From: Sphingomonas sp.
Lineage (GTDB): Bacteria > Pseudomonadota > Alphaproteobacteria > Sphingomonadales > Sphingomonadaceae
Direction of reading: 5' to 3'
Length of the DNA stretch: 64,000 bases
Assembly (NCBI RefSeq): GCF_017744835.1
Contig: NZ_JAGIAM010000002.1
Span: forward strand, 186,001-250,000
The notes beneath the pieces are model-generated. The model had not been told where the DNA came from. It saw only the letters and a program-made list of their open reading frames with translations, and made no database searches. Shown piece after piece: positions 18,503 through 27,214 of this stretch; within the stretch, counting starts at the first letter, position 1, and every line of letters begins with the position of its first letter. Position numbers and translations under genes: made by a program.

Positions 18503-18605
18503 CGGGCAGGTCTCCTTCGGAGGCGCGCCTCTGGCCAGCGATCAGGCGGCGCGCACCGACGCTGCGACGAACCCCGCCCTCGGATCGGCCAACCGCGCTC
18601 TTCGG

Positions 18606-21323
18606 TCAGCGGAGCCGGCGGCCCTCGGCGTCCCAGACCTCGACATTGCCCCAGCCGAGCCCGCGCACCTTCTGCTCGATCTTGGCGAGGTCGCCGACCA
18701 CCACCCAGGTGAGCGCGTCCGGCCTGAGCGTGTGCGCCGCGGCGGTGACCGTCTCGGGCCGGATCCGCGCGTAGCGGTCCGGCAGGCCGGTGACATAGTC
18801 ATAGGGCCGCCCGAGCCGGTCGGTCGCCTGGAGATAGCCGACCATCGCCTGGTTGGTCTCGAACTGGCCGGGAAGCGAGAGCACCTCGCCCTTGGTCAGC
18901 AGCTCGATCTCGCGGGGCTCGACGGGCCGGTCGGCCCCGATCGCGCGAACCTCCGTGGCGATCTCGGCCAGCGCGTCGGCGGTCTTGTCGGTCTGGATGC
19001 TGGTCGCGATGCCGAACACCTGCGGCCCGCGCGCTTCGTCGACATAGGAGTTGGCGCCATAGGTCCAGCCCTTGCCTTCGCGCAGATTCATGTTGAGGCG
19101 GGCGGTGAAGCCCCCGCCCAGCAAGTCGTTCATCGCGTGCAGATCGAAATCGTGGGCGTCCGATGCGGGCGGGGCGACCTGGCCGACGCGGATCACCGAC
19201 TGCGAAGCGCCGGGCTTGTCGACCAGGATGATCCGAGCGGTGGCTGCTGCGGGAACGGCGTCGAGCGTCTTGCTCCCCTTGGCGCGTGCTGGCGCCTTCC
19301 AGTCGCCGAATGCCTTTTCGAGCGCGGCGAGCAGTACGGGAAGCTCCACGTCGCCCGCGGCATGGATCACCGCATTGTCCGGGCGGATCCAGCTTTCGTG
19401 GAAGGCGACCACATCGTCGCGCGTGATCGATCGCAGCGCGTCGGCACGCCCGGCGAGGCTGGTGCCATAGGCATGGTCCGGGCCGTAGAGGAGATTGGTG
19501 AAGACGCGCTGGGCGATGTCGTTGGGATCGGACAGCGACTGCTGCAGCCCCGACAGATGCAGCGCCCGTTCGCGCTCCAGGTCAGCGGGTCGGAAGCCGG
19601 GGTTGCGGATATAGTCCGCCCAGAGCGCGATCGATTCCGGCAGCTTCCGGGTAAGCGCGGAGAGCGCGAAGTCGGTGGTGTCGGAGCTGCCGCTCGCCCA
19701 CATGCGCGCGCCGAGCATTGCCTGACGCTCGGCGAACTGGCGATCGTCGAGCGTGCGGGTGCCGTCGTCCATCAACCCGAGCGTGAAGCCGCCCAGCTCG
19801 CGCTTGAAATGCTGCTCGGCGGCGCTGCCCGCGTCGAAGGCCATCGCCAGGTCGATGGTGGGCGTGCCCGGCCGGCGCGTGAAGCGCACGCGGATGCCGT
19901 TCGAGAGTTTCGCCTCTTGCAGCTCGGGAAGCTTGAGCGCCGGGCTGGGTCCGAGCGGCGGAATCTTGGTGCGATCCGCGGCGTCGACGGTCGCGCTGTG
20001 CGCGCCGTAAGGCAGGACGGTGAGCTGGTACGCCGGTTTCGCGAGCCATGCGCCCGCGGCGCTGCGGACCTCCGCTGCGGTTACCGCGGCGAAGCGACGA
20101 TCGTCCTCGGCATAGAGGCCGGGATTGCCGTCCTTGAGCGCGCCGTCGGACAGCGCCATGGCGCGGACGAACAGCGACTCCATCGCCCGGACCGAATCGC
20201 CATAGGCGGTGACCTTGGTCCGCTCGAGCTCGGCCGCGGTCGGGCCCTTTTCCAGGAAGCTGCGCAGCACTTCGGCGACGGCCGCCTCGGCGCGCGCCGG
20301 ATCGACGCCGTCCTTCAACCGCACGTCGATGGTGAAGGTGCCGGCGACCGCCGAGCCCGCATAGCTGGCCGAGGCATAGGTCGCGATCTGCTGCTCCTGG
20401 ACCAGTGCCTGGTTCAGCCGCGAGGTCTTGCCGCGGCCGAGGATCTGCGCGGCCATCCGGAGCGCCGGCGCCTCGGGCGTGCCGCGCCCGGGCACCGCCC
20501 AGCTCCGCGCGACCGCTGCCTGGGGCACGTTGTCGCGCATCACTTCGCGCTTCTCGCGATCGAGCGCGGGTACCCAGGCGGTGACCCGGCTGACCGGCGG
20601 GCCGGCGGCGACGCTGCCGAAATATTTCCCCGCCAGCGCCTTCGCCTGCGCCGCCGTCACGTCGCCGGTCAGCGTCAGCACGGCGTTGCCCGCGCCATAA
20701 TAGTCGCGGAACCAGTCCTTCACGTCCTCGAGCGAGGCGGCGTTCAGATCCTCCATCGAGCCGATGACGGGGTGATGATAGGGGTGGCCGATCGGGAAGA
20801 GCGCGGCGGCCGCGCGCTGGTCCATCAGCGCATAGGGCTGGCCCTCGCGCGTGCGCTTCTCGTTCTGGACCACGGCGCGCTGCTCGTCGAGCTTCGCCTG
20901 CGTAACGGCGCCCAGCAGATACCCCATGCGATCGGATTCGAGCCACAGCACCCGCTCGAGCCCGCCGGTGGGCACGACTTCGTAGTAATAGGTCTGATCG
21001 GACGCCGTGGCACCGTTGACCGCCGACACACCGACTTCCTGCAGCGGCGGCATATATTCCTTGTCGTGGTGCTCCGAGCCGTTGAACATCAGGTGCTCGA
21101 ACAGATGCGCGAAACCCGACTTGCCCTGGGGCTCGTTCATCGAGCCGACGTGGTACCAGACCGCGACGGCGACCTTCGGGGTCTTGTGATCCTCGTGCAC
21201 CACCACGCGCAGCCCGTTGGGCAGCACGAATTGCTCATAGGGAATGGCTTCCTGCGCTGCGACGGGCGTGGCGAGGCAAGTGGCGGCGGCGAGGGCCGCC
21301 TTGAGCAGCCGGGAATGGGACAT
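18606..21323 (-). CDS. Exported M16-family zinc metallopeptidase (two-domain, pitrilysin-like)
   Basis: The 905-residue protein has a signal peptide ending ATPVAAQ, then two M16 halves. The first carries the inverted zinc motif HLFEH (H73, E76, H77) plus the distal Glu region VVQNEKRTRE, so it should be active. The second half (about 480-905) lacks HxxEH and is the usual inactive partner domain. The start is the ATG at 21323 with AGGAA upstream. It lies just downstream of the STN-type TonB receptor in the same orientation, separated by a hairpin terminator. It may degrade peptides or cleaved regulatory fragments in the periplasm, but that is inference. Confidence 0.92.
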   Translation of the reverse strand: MSHSRLLKAALAAATCLATPVAAQEAIPYEQFVLPNGLRVVVHEDHKTPKVAVAVWYHVGSMNEPQGKSGFAHLFEHLMFNGSEHHDKEYMPPLQEVGVSAVNGATASDQTYYYEVVPTGGLERVLWLESDRMGYLLGAVTQAKLDEQRAVVQNEKRTREGQPYALMDQRAAAALFPIGHPYHHPVIGSMEDLNAASLEDVKDWFRDYYGAGNAVLTLTGDVTAAQAKALAGKYFGSVAAGPPVSRVTAWVPALDREKREVMRDNVPQAAVARSWAVPGRGTPEAPALRMAAQILGRGKTSRLNQALVQEQQIATYASASYAGSAVAGTFTIDVRLKDGVDPARAEAAVAEVLRSFLEKGPTAAELERTKVTAYGDSVRAMESLFVRAMALSDGALKDGNPGLYAEDDRRFAAVTAAEVRSAAGAWLAKPAYQLTVLPYGAHSATVDAADRTKIPPLGPSPALKLPELQEAKLSNGIRVRFTRRPGTPTIDLAMAFDAGSAAEQHFKRELGGFTLGLMDDGTRTLDDRQFAERQAMLGARMWASGSSDTTDFALSALTRKLPESIALWADYIRNPGFRPADLERERALHLSGLQQSLSDPNDIAQRVFTNLLYGPDHAYGTSLAGRADALRSITRDDVVAFHESWIRPDNAVIHAAGDVELPVLLAALEKAFGDWKAPARAKGSKTLDAVPAAATARIILVDKPGASQSVIRVGQVAPPASDAHDFDLHAMNDLLGGGFTARLNMNLREGKGWTYGANSYVDEARGPQVFGIATSIQTDKTADALAEIATEVRAIGADRPVEPREIELLTKGEVLSLPGQFETNQAMVGYLQATDRLGRPYDYVTGLPDRYARIRPETVTAAAHTLRPDALTWVVVGDLAKIEQKVRGLGWGNVEVWDAEGRRLR

Positions 21324-21337
21324 CGGATTTCCTGGAG

Positions 21338-21368
21338 AAAACCGCCGGCTCCCGCGCGGGGAGCCGGC
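21338..21368 (-). terminator. Intrinsic terminator after the STN-type TonB receptor
   Basis: On the minus strand a perfect 10-bp GC-rich stem (GCCGGCTCCC with GGGAGCCGGC, loop of 5) is followed by GG and TTTT. It begins 14 bases after the receptor stop and ends 15 bases before the M16 peptidase start. The U-tract is short, so read-through is likely. Confidence 0.6.
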
Positions 21369-21381
21369 GAGGTTGGGTCGA

Positions 21382-24300
21382 TCAGAAGCTGGCGGAGGCG
21401 CCAAGCTTGAACTTGCGGCCGCCGAGATAGGTGGCGCTCAGATAATTGCCGCCGATGAGCGACTGGACGTCGGGGGTGCCGGTGCCCTTGAGCAGGTCTG
21501 AGCCCTCCAGATAGACGCGGAACCTACGGGCCCTGTCGATGTAATATTCGGCACGCAGATCGAGCGTCTGGACGCCCTTGTCATAGACCGACAGCCCGCG
21601 AGGATAGAAATTGTTCAGCTTGCGCGACTGGAAGCTGTAGGCGAGCGTCGCGTCGACTCCGTACTTGTTGTAGGTGAGCGCGACCGTTCCCGAATGCTTG
21701 GGCTGCTGATTGAACGGAATGCCCGAGAATTCGTAGATATTGTCCTCGCCGGGGGGCGCATAGGCCCAGCTGTACTGCTGCCAGCGCGAGCTGTGGGTGT
21801 AGGTGTAGTTGGCGAAGATGCCCAGTCCGCTGAACGCCCCCGGCAGGAAGTCGAACTGGCGCTCGACCTGACCCTCGACGCCCCAAAGCTCGGCCTTGTG
21901 CTCGCTGTTGATCGGCGAGCCGCCGTTGATGAAGACATTCTCCGGATGCGCCGGATCGAAATAGGGCGCGCCCTGGAAATAGGGGTGATCGGGCAGCGTC
22001 AGATTGGCCAGGTTGGCCGGGCCGTTGGTCTGGGTGGCCTGGAGCAGATTGTTGATCCGCTTATAGAAGGCGCTGAGCTTGATGATGCCGATCTTGTGGT
22101 AATATTCGGCGCTCACGTCGAAGTTGTGCGTGACCGCGGGCTTGAGGTTGGGATTGCCCGAATTGATCTGCAGGACCGGCTTGACGCCTTCGGGCCCGGG
22201 AATCGGGAAGTTGATGAAGGTGATTTTCGTCTGCTGCGACAAGTCGTTGATCTGCGGCCGGGCGACCGAGAGGAAATAGCCGCCGCGGAAGATCAGATTG
22301 TCGCTCTCGCGATAGTTGAACAGCACGCGCGGCAGGAAATCCTCGGCGGTCGCCTTCTCGGTGACCAGCTTGCTGAACTCGTTCTGGAAGTTCAGGTCGG
22401 GACCGATTCCGGTCCCGTCCAGCCACGGGCCGATATAGGTCGGGAAGTTGAGGTTGGTCGCCTGGAGGTCGGTGCGGTTGTAGCGCACGCCGCCGATCAC
22501 CTCGAGCTTGCCGAATTGCAACCGGGCCTGGACATAGGCGGCGTAATTGTCCTCCCGGGTGTTCTGCTCGTTCTGCCCTTCGGCGGGCGCGATGGGCATC
22601 AGCACCAGGTCGGTCGTGGCGATGTAGTTGTTGATGTTGTCGAGGAAGCCGATCAGCGTGCTCTCGCTCATCGCCGTGAAGTTTGCGCCCCGCACGCCGA
22701 TCCGACCGAGATCGGTCGGCTCGAAGGGCAGGCCGAGCGCCGCCACAGTCACGTCACCGCCGAACTGGGTGCGCACCAGATCATGCCTGAACTCGGTCCG
22801 CTCGTAGCGCGCGCCGAGCTCCAGATATTTGAAGAACCCGGCGTCGAGGTCCCAGCGCAGGCTGACATCGGCGGTGTAGCGGTCGTTGCTGCCCGCAGTG
22901 GTGTCGATCTGCCCCGTGCCGGTGTCGATCGTGTAGCGTGACGGATCATTGACCAGCGCCCAGCCGGCATCGCTCAGCAGCGGAAGCGGGATGCCGTCGC
23001 CGGCGCGCCGGCCGAAGGGCGAGACGATGTAGCCGAGCGTCGCATCGGTCGCGCCCGGCTGGAAATAGCCCGGCTGCGCAAGGCTGTCGGGCATGCGCAG
23101 GTCGAGCGTGGTGTAGCGGCCCTGCGTCTCGCTGCCATGCGCATAGCCCGCGAGATAATTGAGAGTCAGCTTGCCGAACGTCGACTTGCCGTTGAAGCTG
23201 TAGGTGTCGGTGACCGACTTGGCGTTCGGGTTGTAGCCATAGACCTGCTCCCGCTGCAGCGCGAGGAACTCGGGGTCCGGCGCCGCGGTCGGATCGGCAG
23301 GATCTGGCGTCCAGAACGGCAGGTGCAGCGCCGCGATCGCCTGGCCGCCGGGCACGTCCGAATAGATGCTCCCCGCGCCGAAGACGTCGGTCATCCAATA
23401 GGAGGTGCGGTCCGCCTCGGCGTGCTGGAAATCGAACTTGAGGTTGGTCTGGCTGTCGATCTGCCATTCGGCCGAGAGCGTCGCGGCCAGCGTCGACTGC
23501 TTCACATGGTTGAAGCTCGTGTCGAGCTTGACGACGTAGGCACCGTCGTCGCCCTCGATATAGGGAAAGGTCGCGAGCGGATCGACGGCGTCCCCCGATT
23601 CCAGCGTCGGCGTGCCGTCGGGCGCGTCGGGCAGGAACGCGCCGAACTTGGTCGACGTGCCGTAGGAGATGTTGCGCACCGAGTGGCGGCGGTACTGGAC
23701 CGAGGCGCTGAGCCCGAAATTGTCCTGCGCGCCGAATTTGCCCGCCACGGTCCCCGAGACCAGGAAGTCGCGGTTGAATCCCTTGCCGGCGAGCCCGCCC
23801 TCGACCTGCACCGCGGCATAGCGGCGCGGCCGGTTGAGCGGCGACAGCGTCTCGATCTCGATCAGGCCGCCGGTGCCGGCGCTGTCCTGGTTGGGCATCA
23901 GGCTCTTGTGGATCGTGATCTTGCTCACCGAATCCGCGAGCAGGTTGCTGAGGTCGGCCGAACGCCCCATGCCGTTGCCCACCGGCAGTTGCAGGCCGTT
24001 GAGCTTGACGTTGTTCATGTCCGGATCGAGGCCGCGGACGATCACGTTGGTGCCGTCGCCGGTCGTCCCGTCGCGCTGGAACGAGACGCCGGGCGCGCGG
24101 CGCAGCGCGTCGGAAAAGGTCGTGCCGGTGAAATGGCCGAGATCGTCGGCCGAGATCACGTCGGAATTGTTTTCGGCGGTGCGCTGCAGGTTGAGCGCGT
24201 TGGCGCGCGCGCTGAGCGATCCGTAGACGACGATCTCGGCCGGGGTGCTCGCCCCCTCGCCCATCGACAGCTCGACACGCGCATCCGAGCCGCGCCGCAC

Positions 24301-24831
24301 CTCGACGGTCTGGCTGACCGGCTCAAAGCCGAGAAAGGTGATCTCGAGCGTGTAGGTGCCGACGGGCACCGACGGGAAGCGGAAGTTTCCCAGGTCATCG
24401 GCAGTGGTGGTCTGCCCCGTCTCGCGGATGCGTACCAGCGCACCGGCGACGTTGCGGCTGCCGTCCTCCTGGCTCACCTGTCCAGAGATCGAGCCGGTGC
24501 CGCTGCGTTCGACCGGTGCCTCCTGGCCTCGCCCTACCACGAATGACCCCCCGCTCGTCACCGAAAGCGTGAGCCCCGATCCGCGCAGCAGCGTCTGGTA
24601 CGCGGTGCGGGCCTCGTACTGGCCGTGGAGCGCGGGCGCGGAGCGGCCCTGCACGGCATCGGGCGAGAAGACGACGTTCGATCCGGTGCGTTCGGCAACC
24701 GCGCGCAGCGACTTGTCGAGCGACTGCGCCGGGAGATCGAAGGAATAGCGTACCTGGGCGTGCGCGATCGGCGCGACGAAAACCCAGGCGGCAGTGGCAA
24801 CAAGTGCGGAAAGCGTAGTTTTAGCGACCAT
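21382..24831 (-). CDS. TonB-dependent receptor with N-terminal STN signalling domain
   Basis: The 1149-residue receptor starts at an ATG at 24831 (AGAGGGGG upstream) and has, in order, a signal peptide ending IAHAQ and an STN domain (about 25-95, with LDKSLRAVAERTGSNVVFSPD). A carboxypeptidase-regulatory-like domain follows (about 125-200, with GSISGQVSQEDG and PVGTYTLEITFLGFEP). Then come a plug (SADDLGHFTGTTFSDALRRAPG, VIVRGLDPDM) and a long barrel ending FKLGASASF. STN domains contact a FecR-type anti-sigma factor, and fecR and fecI lie immediately upstream. It is therefore a transducing receptor that induces its own synthesis when ligand binds. The ligand is unknown. Confidence 0.93.
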   Translation of the reverse strand: MVAKTTLSALVATAAWVFVAPIAHAQVRYSFDLPAQSLDKSLRAVAERTGSNVVFSPDAVQGRSAPALHGQYEARTAYQTLLRGSGLTLSVTSGGSFVVGRGQEAPVERSGTGSISGQVSQEDGSRNVAGALVRIRETGQTTTADDLGNFRFPSVPVGTYTLEITFLGFEPVSQTVEVRRGSDARVELSMGEGASTPAEIVVYGSLSARANALNLQRTAENNSDVISADDLGHFTGTTFSDALRRAPGVSFQRDGTTGDGTNVIVRGLDPDMNNVKLNGLQLPVGNGMGRSADLSNLLADSVSKITIHKSLMPNQDSAGTGGLIEIETLSPLNRPRRYAAVQVEGGLAGKGFNRDFLVSGTVAGKFGAQDNFGLSASVQYRRHSVRNISYGTSTKFGAFLPDAPDGTPTLESGDAVDPLATFPYIEGDDGAYVVKLDTSFNHVKQSTLAATLSAEWQIDSQTNLKFDFQHAEADRTSYWMTDVFGAGSIYSDVPGGQAIAALHLPFWTPDPADPTAAPDPEFLALQREQVYGYNPNAKSVTDTYSFNGKSTFGKLTLNYLAGYAHGSETQGRYTTLDLRMPDSLAQPGYFQPGATDATLGYIVSPFGRRAGDGIPLPLLSDAGWALVNDPSRYTIDTGTGQIDTTAGSNDRYTADVSLRWDLDAGFFKYLELGARYERTEFRHDLVRTQFGGDVTVAALGLPFEPTDLGRIGVRGANFTAMSESTLIGFLDNINNYIATTDLVLMPIAPAEGQNEQNTREDNYAAYVQARLQFGKLEVIGGVRYNRTDLQATNLNFPTYIGPWLDGTGIGPDLNFQNEFSKLVTEKATAEDFLPRVLFNYRESDNLIFRGGYFLSVARPQINDLSQQTKITFINFPIPGPEGVKPVLQINSGNPNLKPAVTHNFDVSAEYYHKIGIIKLSAFYKRINNLLQATQTNGPANLANLTLPDHPYFQGAPYFDPAHPENVFINGGSPINSEHKAELWGVEGQVERQFDFLPGAFSGLGIFANYTYTHSSRWQQYSWAYAPPGEDNIYEFSGIPFNQQPKHSGTVALTYNKYGVDATLAYSFQSRKLNNFYPRGLSVYDKGVQTLDLRAEYYIDRARRFRVYLEGSDLLKGTGTPDVQSLIGGNYLSATYLGGRKFKLGASASF

Positions 24832-24937
24832 CGATCCCCCTCTGGGGACCGCACCGGTGCCGCCCCTCAGCCTCCTAGACGATGCTGCAGCGCAAAACCG
24901 ACACGAGCGAGTAACAAAAATTTCATGGCGCCCTAGC

Positions 24938-25891
24938 TCAACGCACGATCCGAAGCTGATCGCCGCTCTGCACGACACGAAGGCTATGCAGCGCCGCGAC
25001 TGCCTGGGCGAATTCCCCGGTGTCGTTGGTCGCAAATACGCCCGACACGCGCAGCGACGCCAGCCGCGGGTCCTCGATCGCGACGTGCTGCCCGCCATAG
25101 CGGTTCATCTCGGCGACCGCGGCGGAAAGCGGCGTGTCGCTGAACACCGCCTGGCCGCGCCGCCATGCAGTGACTGCCTCGATCGCCGGTCGATCGATCG
25201 TAGCGGGGTGGTCGGGTCCAGCAGTGAGCCGCTCGCCGGGGGTGAGCACCGTAGGCTTGATCGCCTCGGCGCGACGGCCGGCGCGCAGATCGGTGATCGA
25301 GACCTTGCCGGTAACCAGCGTCACCACCACGCCCTCGGGCGCGTAGCGGACCGAGAAGCTGGTGCCGAGCGCGCGCACCTGCTTGTTGCCTGCCTCGACG
25401 ATGAACGGGCGCACGCGGTTGTGCGCAACTTCGAAGAACGCCTCGCCATGATCCAGCCGAATCCGACGAACATTGGGGGCGTAGCGCACTTCCACCTTGG
25501 TATCGGTGTTGAGCGCGATCCGGCTGCCGTCGTCGAGCGTCGCCACAGTCTGCTCGCCGACGCGCGTCGAATAGGCATCGGGCGCGCGCTGCACCCACCA
25601 GGCCACGCCGACGCTGAGCAGGAGCAGGATCGATGCGGCGAGCGCCAGCACGCGGTGGTCCCGCTTCGGCGCATGACGAGCCGCTGGGGTCGAAAGGCCG
25701 CGGCTGGCCGCAGCGCCGGGCAGGATCGACCAGATCTCGTTGGCCCGCTCGAATGCGTCCTCATGCGCGGGATCCGCGCACAGCCAGGCGCGCAGTGCGC
25801 CCTCGGTCGCCTCGGTACGCGAGGGCGACTGGAGCCGCGCCACCCACGCAGCTGCTTCGGCATCCGCCGATCGCTCCCGCCGGCTCACCAT
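24938..25891 (-). CDS. FecR-family anti-sigma / signal-transducing protein
   Basis: This inner-membrane protein links the STN domain of the receptor to the ECF sigma factor. From the ATG at 25891 it has 317 residues: an N-terminal cytoplasmic helical part with the W-x-x-L-x-x-P motif (AAWVARLQSPSR, WLCADPAHEDAFERANEIW), one membrane helix (VLALAASILLLLSVGVAWWV) and a periplasmic FecR domain (TLDDGSRIALNTDTKVEVRY, LDHGEAFFEVAHN, RALGTSFSV). A C-terminal STN-binding-like part follows. A GTG at 25903 is a possible longer start. It overlaps fecI by 7 bases. Confidence 0.92.
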   Translation of the reverse strand: MVSRRERSADAEAAAWVARLQSPSRTEATEGALRAWLCADPAHEDAFERANEIWSILPGAAASRGLSTPAARHAPKRDHRVLALAASILLLLSVGVAWWVQRAPDAYSTRVGEQTVATLDDGSRIALNTDTKVEVRYAPNVRRIRLDHGEAFFEVAHNRVRPFIVEAGNKQVRALGTSFSVRYAPEGVVVTLVTGKVSITDLRAGRRAEAIKPTVLTPGERLTAGPDHPATIDRPAIEAVTAWRRGQAVFSDTPLSAAVAEMNRYGGQHVAIEDPRLASLRVSGVFATNDTGEFAQAVAALHSLRVVQSGDQLRIVR

Positions 25892-26361
25892 TCCGCCATC
25901 CACTGCATGAGTTGCAGCGTCGCGCGGGCGACCTGCTTCTCGACCGCGGCTACGGACATGCCCTCGGCCGCCGCAATCTCCGCATAGGAGAGCCCTTCCA
26001 GCCGGCGCTGGAGCAGGATGCGGCGGGTGCGCTCGGGAAGCTGCGCCAGCCCTTCGCCGGCATGGCGCAGCCGCGCCTGCTGCTCGACCACTTCGGCGGG
26101 ATCGGGCGTCATGTCGGCGATAGAATGTACGTCCGCGCCGTCGACGAAGGGTGCGCGCGCCCGGCGGCGGGTGCGGTCGATCGACAGGTTGACCGCCGCC
26201 GTGACGAGCAGCGCCTCGCGCGAGCGCGCTTCGTGGCGGCGCTCATATTGCTCGATCTTCAGGAAAGCGTCCTGCACCAGCTCGTCTGCATCCTCTTCGG
26301 AGACTCCGCGCCGAAGCACTGCCCGTCTGGCTTTGGCCAGCATCTCAGCAAGGCTCGGCAT
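25885..26361 (-). CDS. ECF RNA polymerase sigma factor, FecI type
   Basis: The 158-residue protein contains region 2 (DADELVQDAFLKIEQYERRHEARSREAL, AVNLSIDRTRRR) and region 4 (LAQLPERTRRILLQRRLEGLSYAEIAAAEGMSVAAVEKQVARA). It should direct RNA polymerase to the promoter of the adjacent STN-type receptor gene, under control of the FecR protein. It is first in a fecI-fecR pair with overlapping ends, and the receptor follows after 106 bases. Confidence 0.93.
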   Translation of the reverse strand: MPSLAEMLAKARRAVLRRGVSEEDADELVQDAFLKIEQYERRHEARSREALLVTAAVNLSIDRTRRRARAPFVDGADVHSIADMTPDPAEVVEQQARLRHAGEGLAQLPERTRRILLQRRLEGLSYAEIAAAEGMSVAAVEKQVARATLQLMQWMAEW

Positions 26362-26443
26362 GCGGTCCGGGTCTCCTTCACTCCCTAGACGAACTGGAAC
26401 GCCAGGACCGACATTTGCAAGATATGTTTGTTGGAACGCCCCG

Positions 26444-26674
26444 CTATTTTGGCTTGGGCTCCCGCTCGCTGGCAGCGAATTCGGCGACGATGTCGGTGAA
26501 GCCGTCGGTGTCGACTTCGGCGAACGGATCCTCCTCGCCGGTCATCGGGATGCCGTCGGGTTCGCGCCCGGCCAGCGCATCTACGCGCCCCTCCTTCTCC
26601 GGCGGCTGCTGCCGGTCGCGGGCGAGCGTCTCTCGCTCGTCTTGCTTGCGTTCGTTGCCCGGGGTCTCGCGCAT
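26444..26674 (-). CDS. Small acidic, probably disordered protein
   Basis: From the ATG at 26674, preceded by AGGAG at 7 bases, the frame encodes 76 residues very rich in Glu, Asp, Arg, Gln, Pro and Lys, with almost no hydrophobic core. The C-terminal half reads GEEDPFAEVDTDGFTDIVAEF, a potential short binding helix. I do not recognise a family. The good RBS and stand-alone position between fecI and the divergent Nudix gene support a real gene, but composition alone cannot prove it. Confidence 0.5.
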   Translation of the reverse strand: MRETPGNERKQDERETLARDRQQPPEKEGRVDALAGREPDGIPMTGEEDPFAEVDTDGFTDIVAEFAASEREPKPK

Positions 26675-26791
26675 GGGACGTCTCCTGTCCTGAATCGAAC
26701 GAGCCGATCGCCGCCGCGTTCCGGGCCGCTTTCGTACTGCCAAGCAAAGCGATCGTGACGCGGGGCCGCGAGCGGTGGAGAGAGCGCGGCC

Positions 26792-27214
26792 ATGGCAAAC
26801 CAGACAGTCTTCACCGAGCCGAGAGTCGGATGCGGCGCCGCGATCATCGTCGATGGCCGCATCCTGCTGATGCAGCGGAAGACCGCCCCCGAAGCCGGAT
26901 GCTGGGGCCTGCCCGGCGGCAAGATCGAACTGTTCGAGACGGCGCCCGCGGCGGTCCGGCGCGAGGTGCGCGAGGAGCTGGGCGTGGACATCGAGCCCCT
27001 GGACCTGCTCTGTTTCGTCGACCAGATCGACGCCGCGACCGGCACGCACTGGGTCGCGCCGGTCTATCTGGTCGAGCGGATCGGCGGCAAGCCCGCGATC
27101 CTCGAGCCCGAGAAGCACGGCGGGCTCGGCTGGTTCGCCCTCGACGACCTGCCGGCCGAGCTCACTTGCGCCACCGTTGCCGCCGTCGAAGCCTGGCGGC
27201 GCAGGCGCGCCTAG
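26792..27214 (+). CDS. Nudix hydrolase
   Basis: The 140-residue protein has a complete Nudix box, GGKIELFETAPAAVRREVREELGV, shown here only by its key residues: G38, E44, R52-E53, E56 and E57. It fits GX5EX7REUXEEXGU, so Mg-dependent hydrolysis of a nucleoside diphosphate derivative is expected. WGLPGG precedes the box. The length and the flanking VGCGAAIIVDGRILLMQR suggest an ADP-ribose- or NTP-type housecleaning enzyme; the substrate cannot be read. Its TAG stop lies inside a CTAG that is also the stop of the convergent pectate lyase gene. Confidence 0.92.
   Translation: MANQTVFTEPRVGCGAAIIVDGRILLMQRKTAPEAGCWGLPGGKIELFETAPAAVRREVREELGVDIEPLDLLCFVDQIDAATGTHWVAPVYLVERIGGKPAILEPEKHGGLGWFALDDLPAELTCATVAAVEAWRRRRA

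Noticed and set aside
18345..21410. Long plus-strand frame opposite the M16 peptidase
   Set aside because: The composition is that of an antisense shadow (His/Arg/Gly-rich) and it covers both the peptidase and the intergenic region. No family motif is present.
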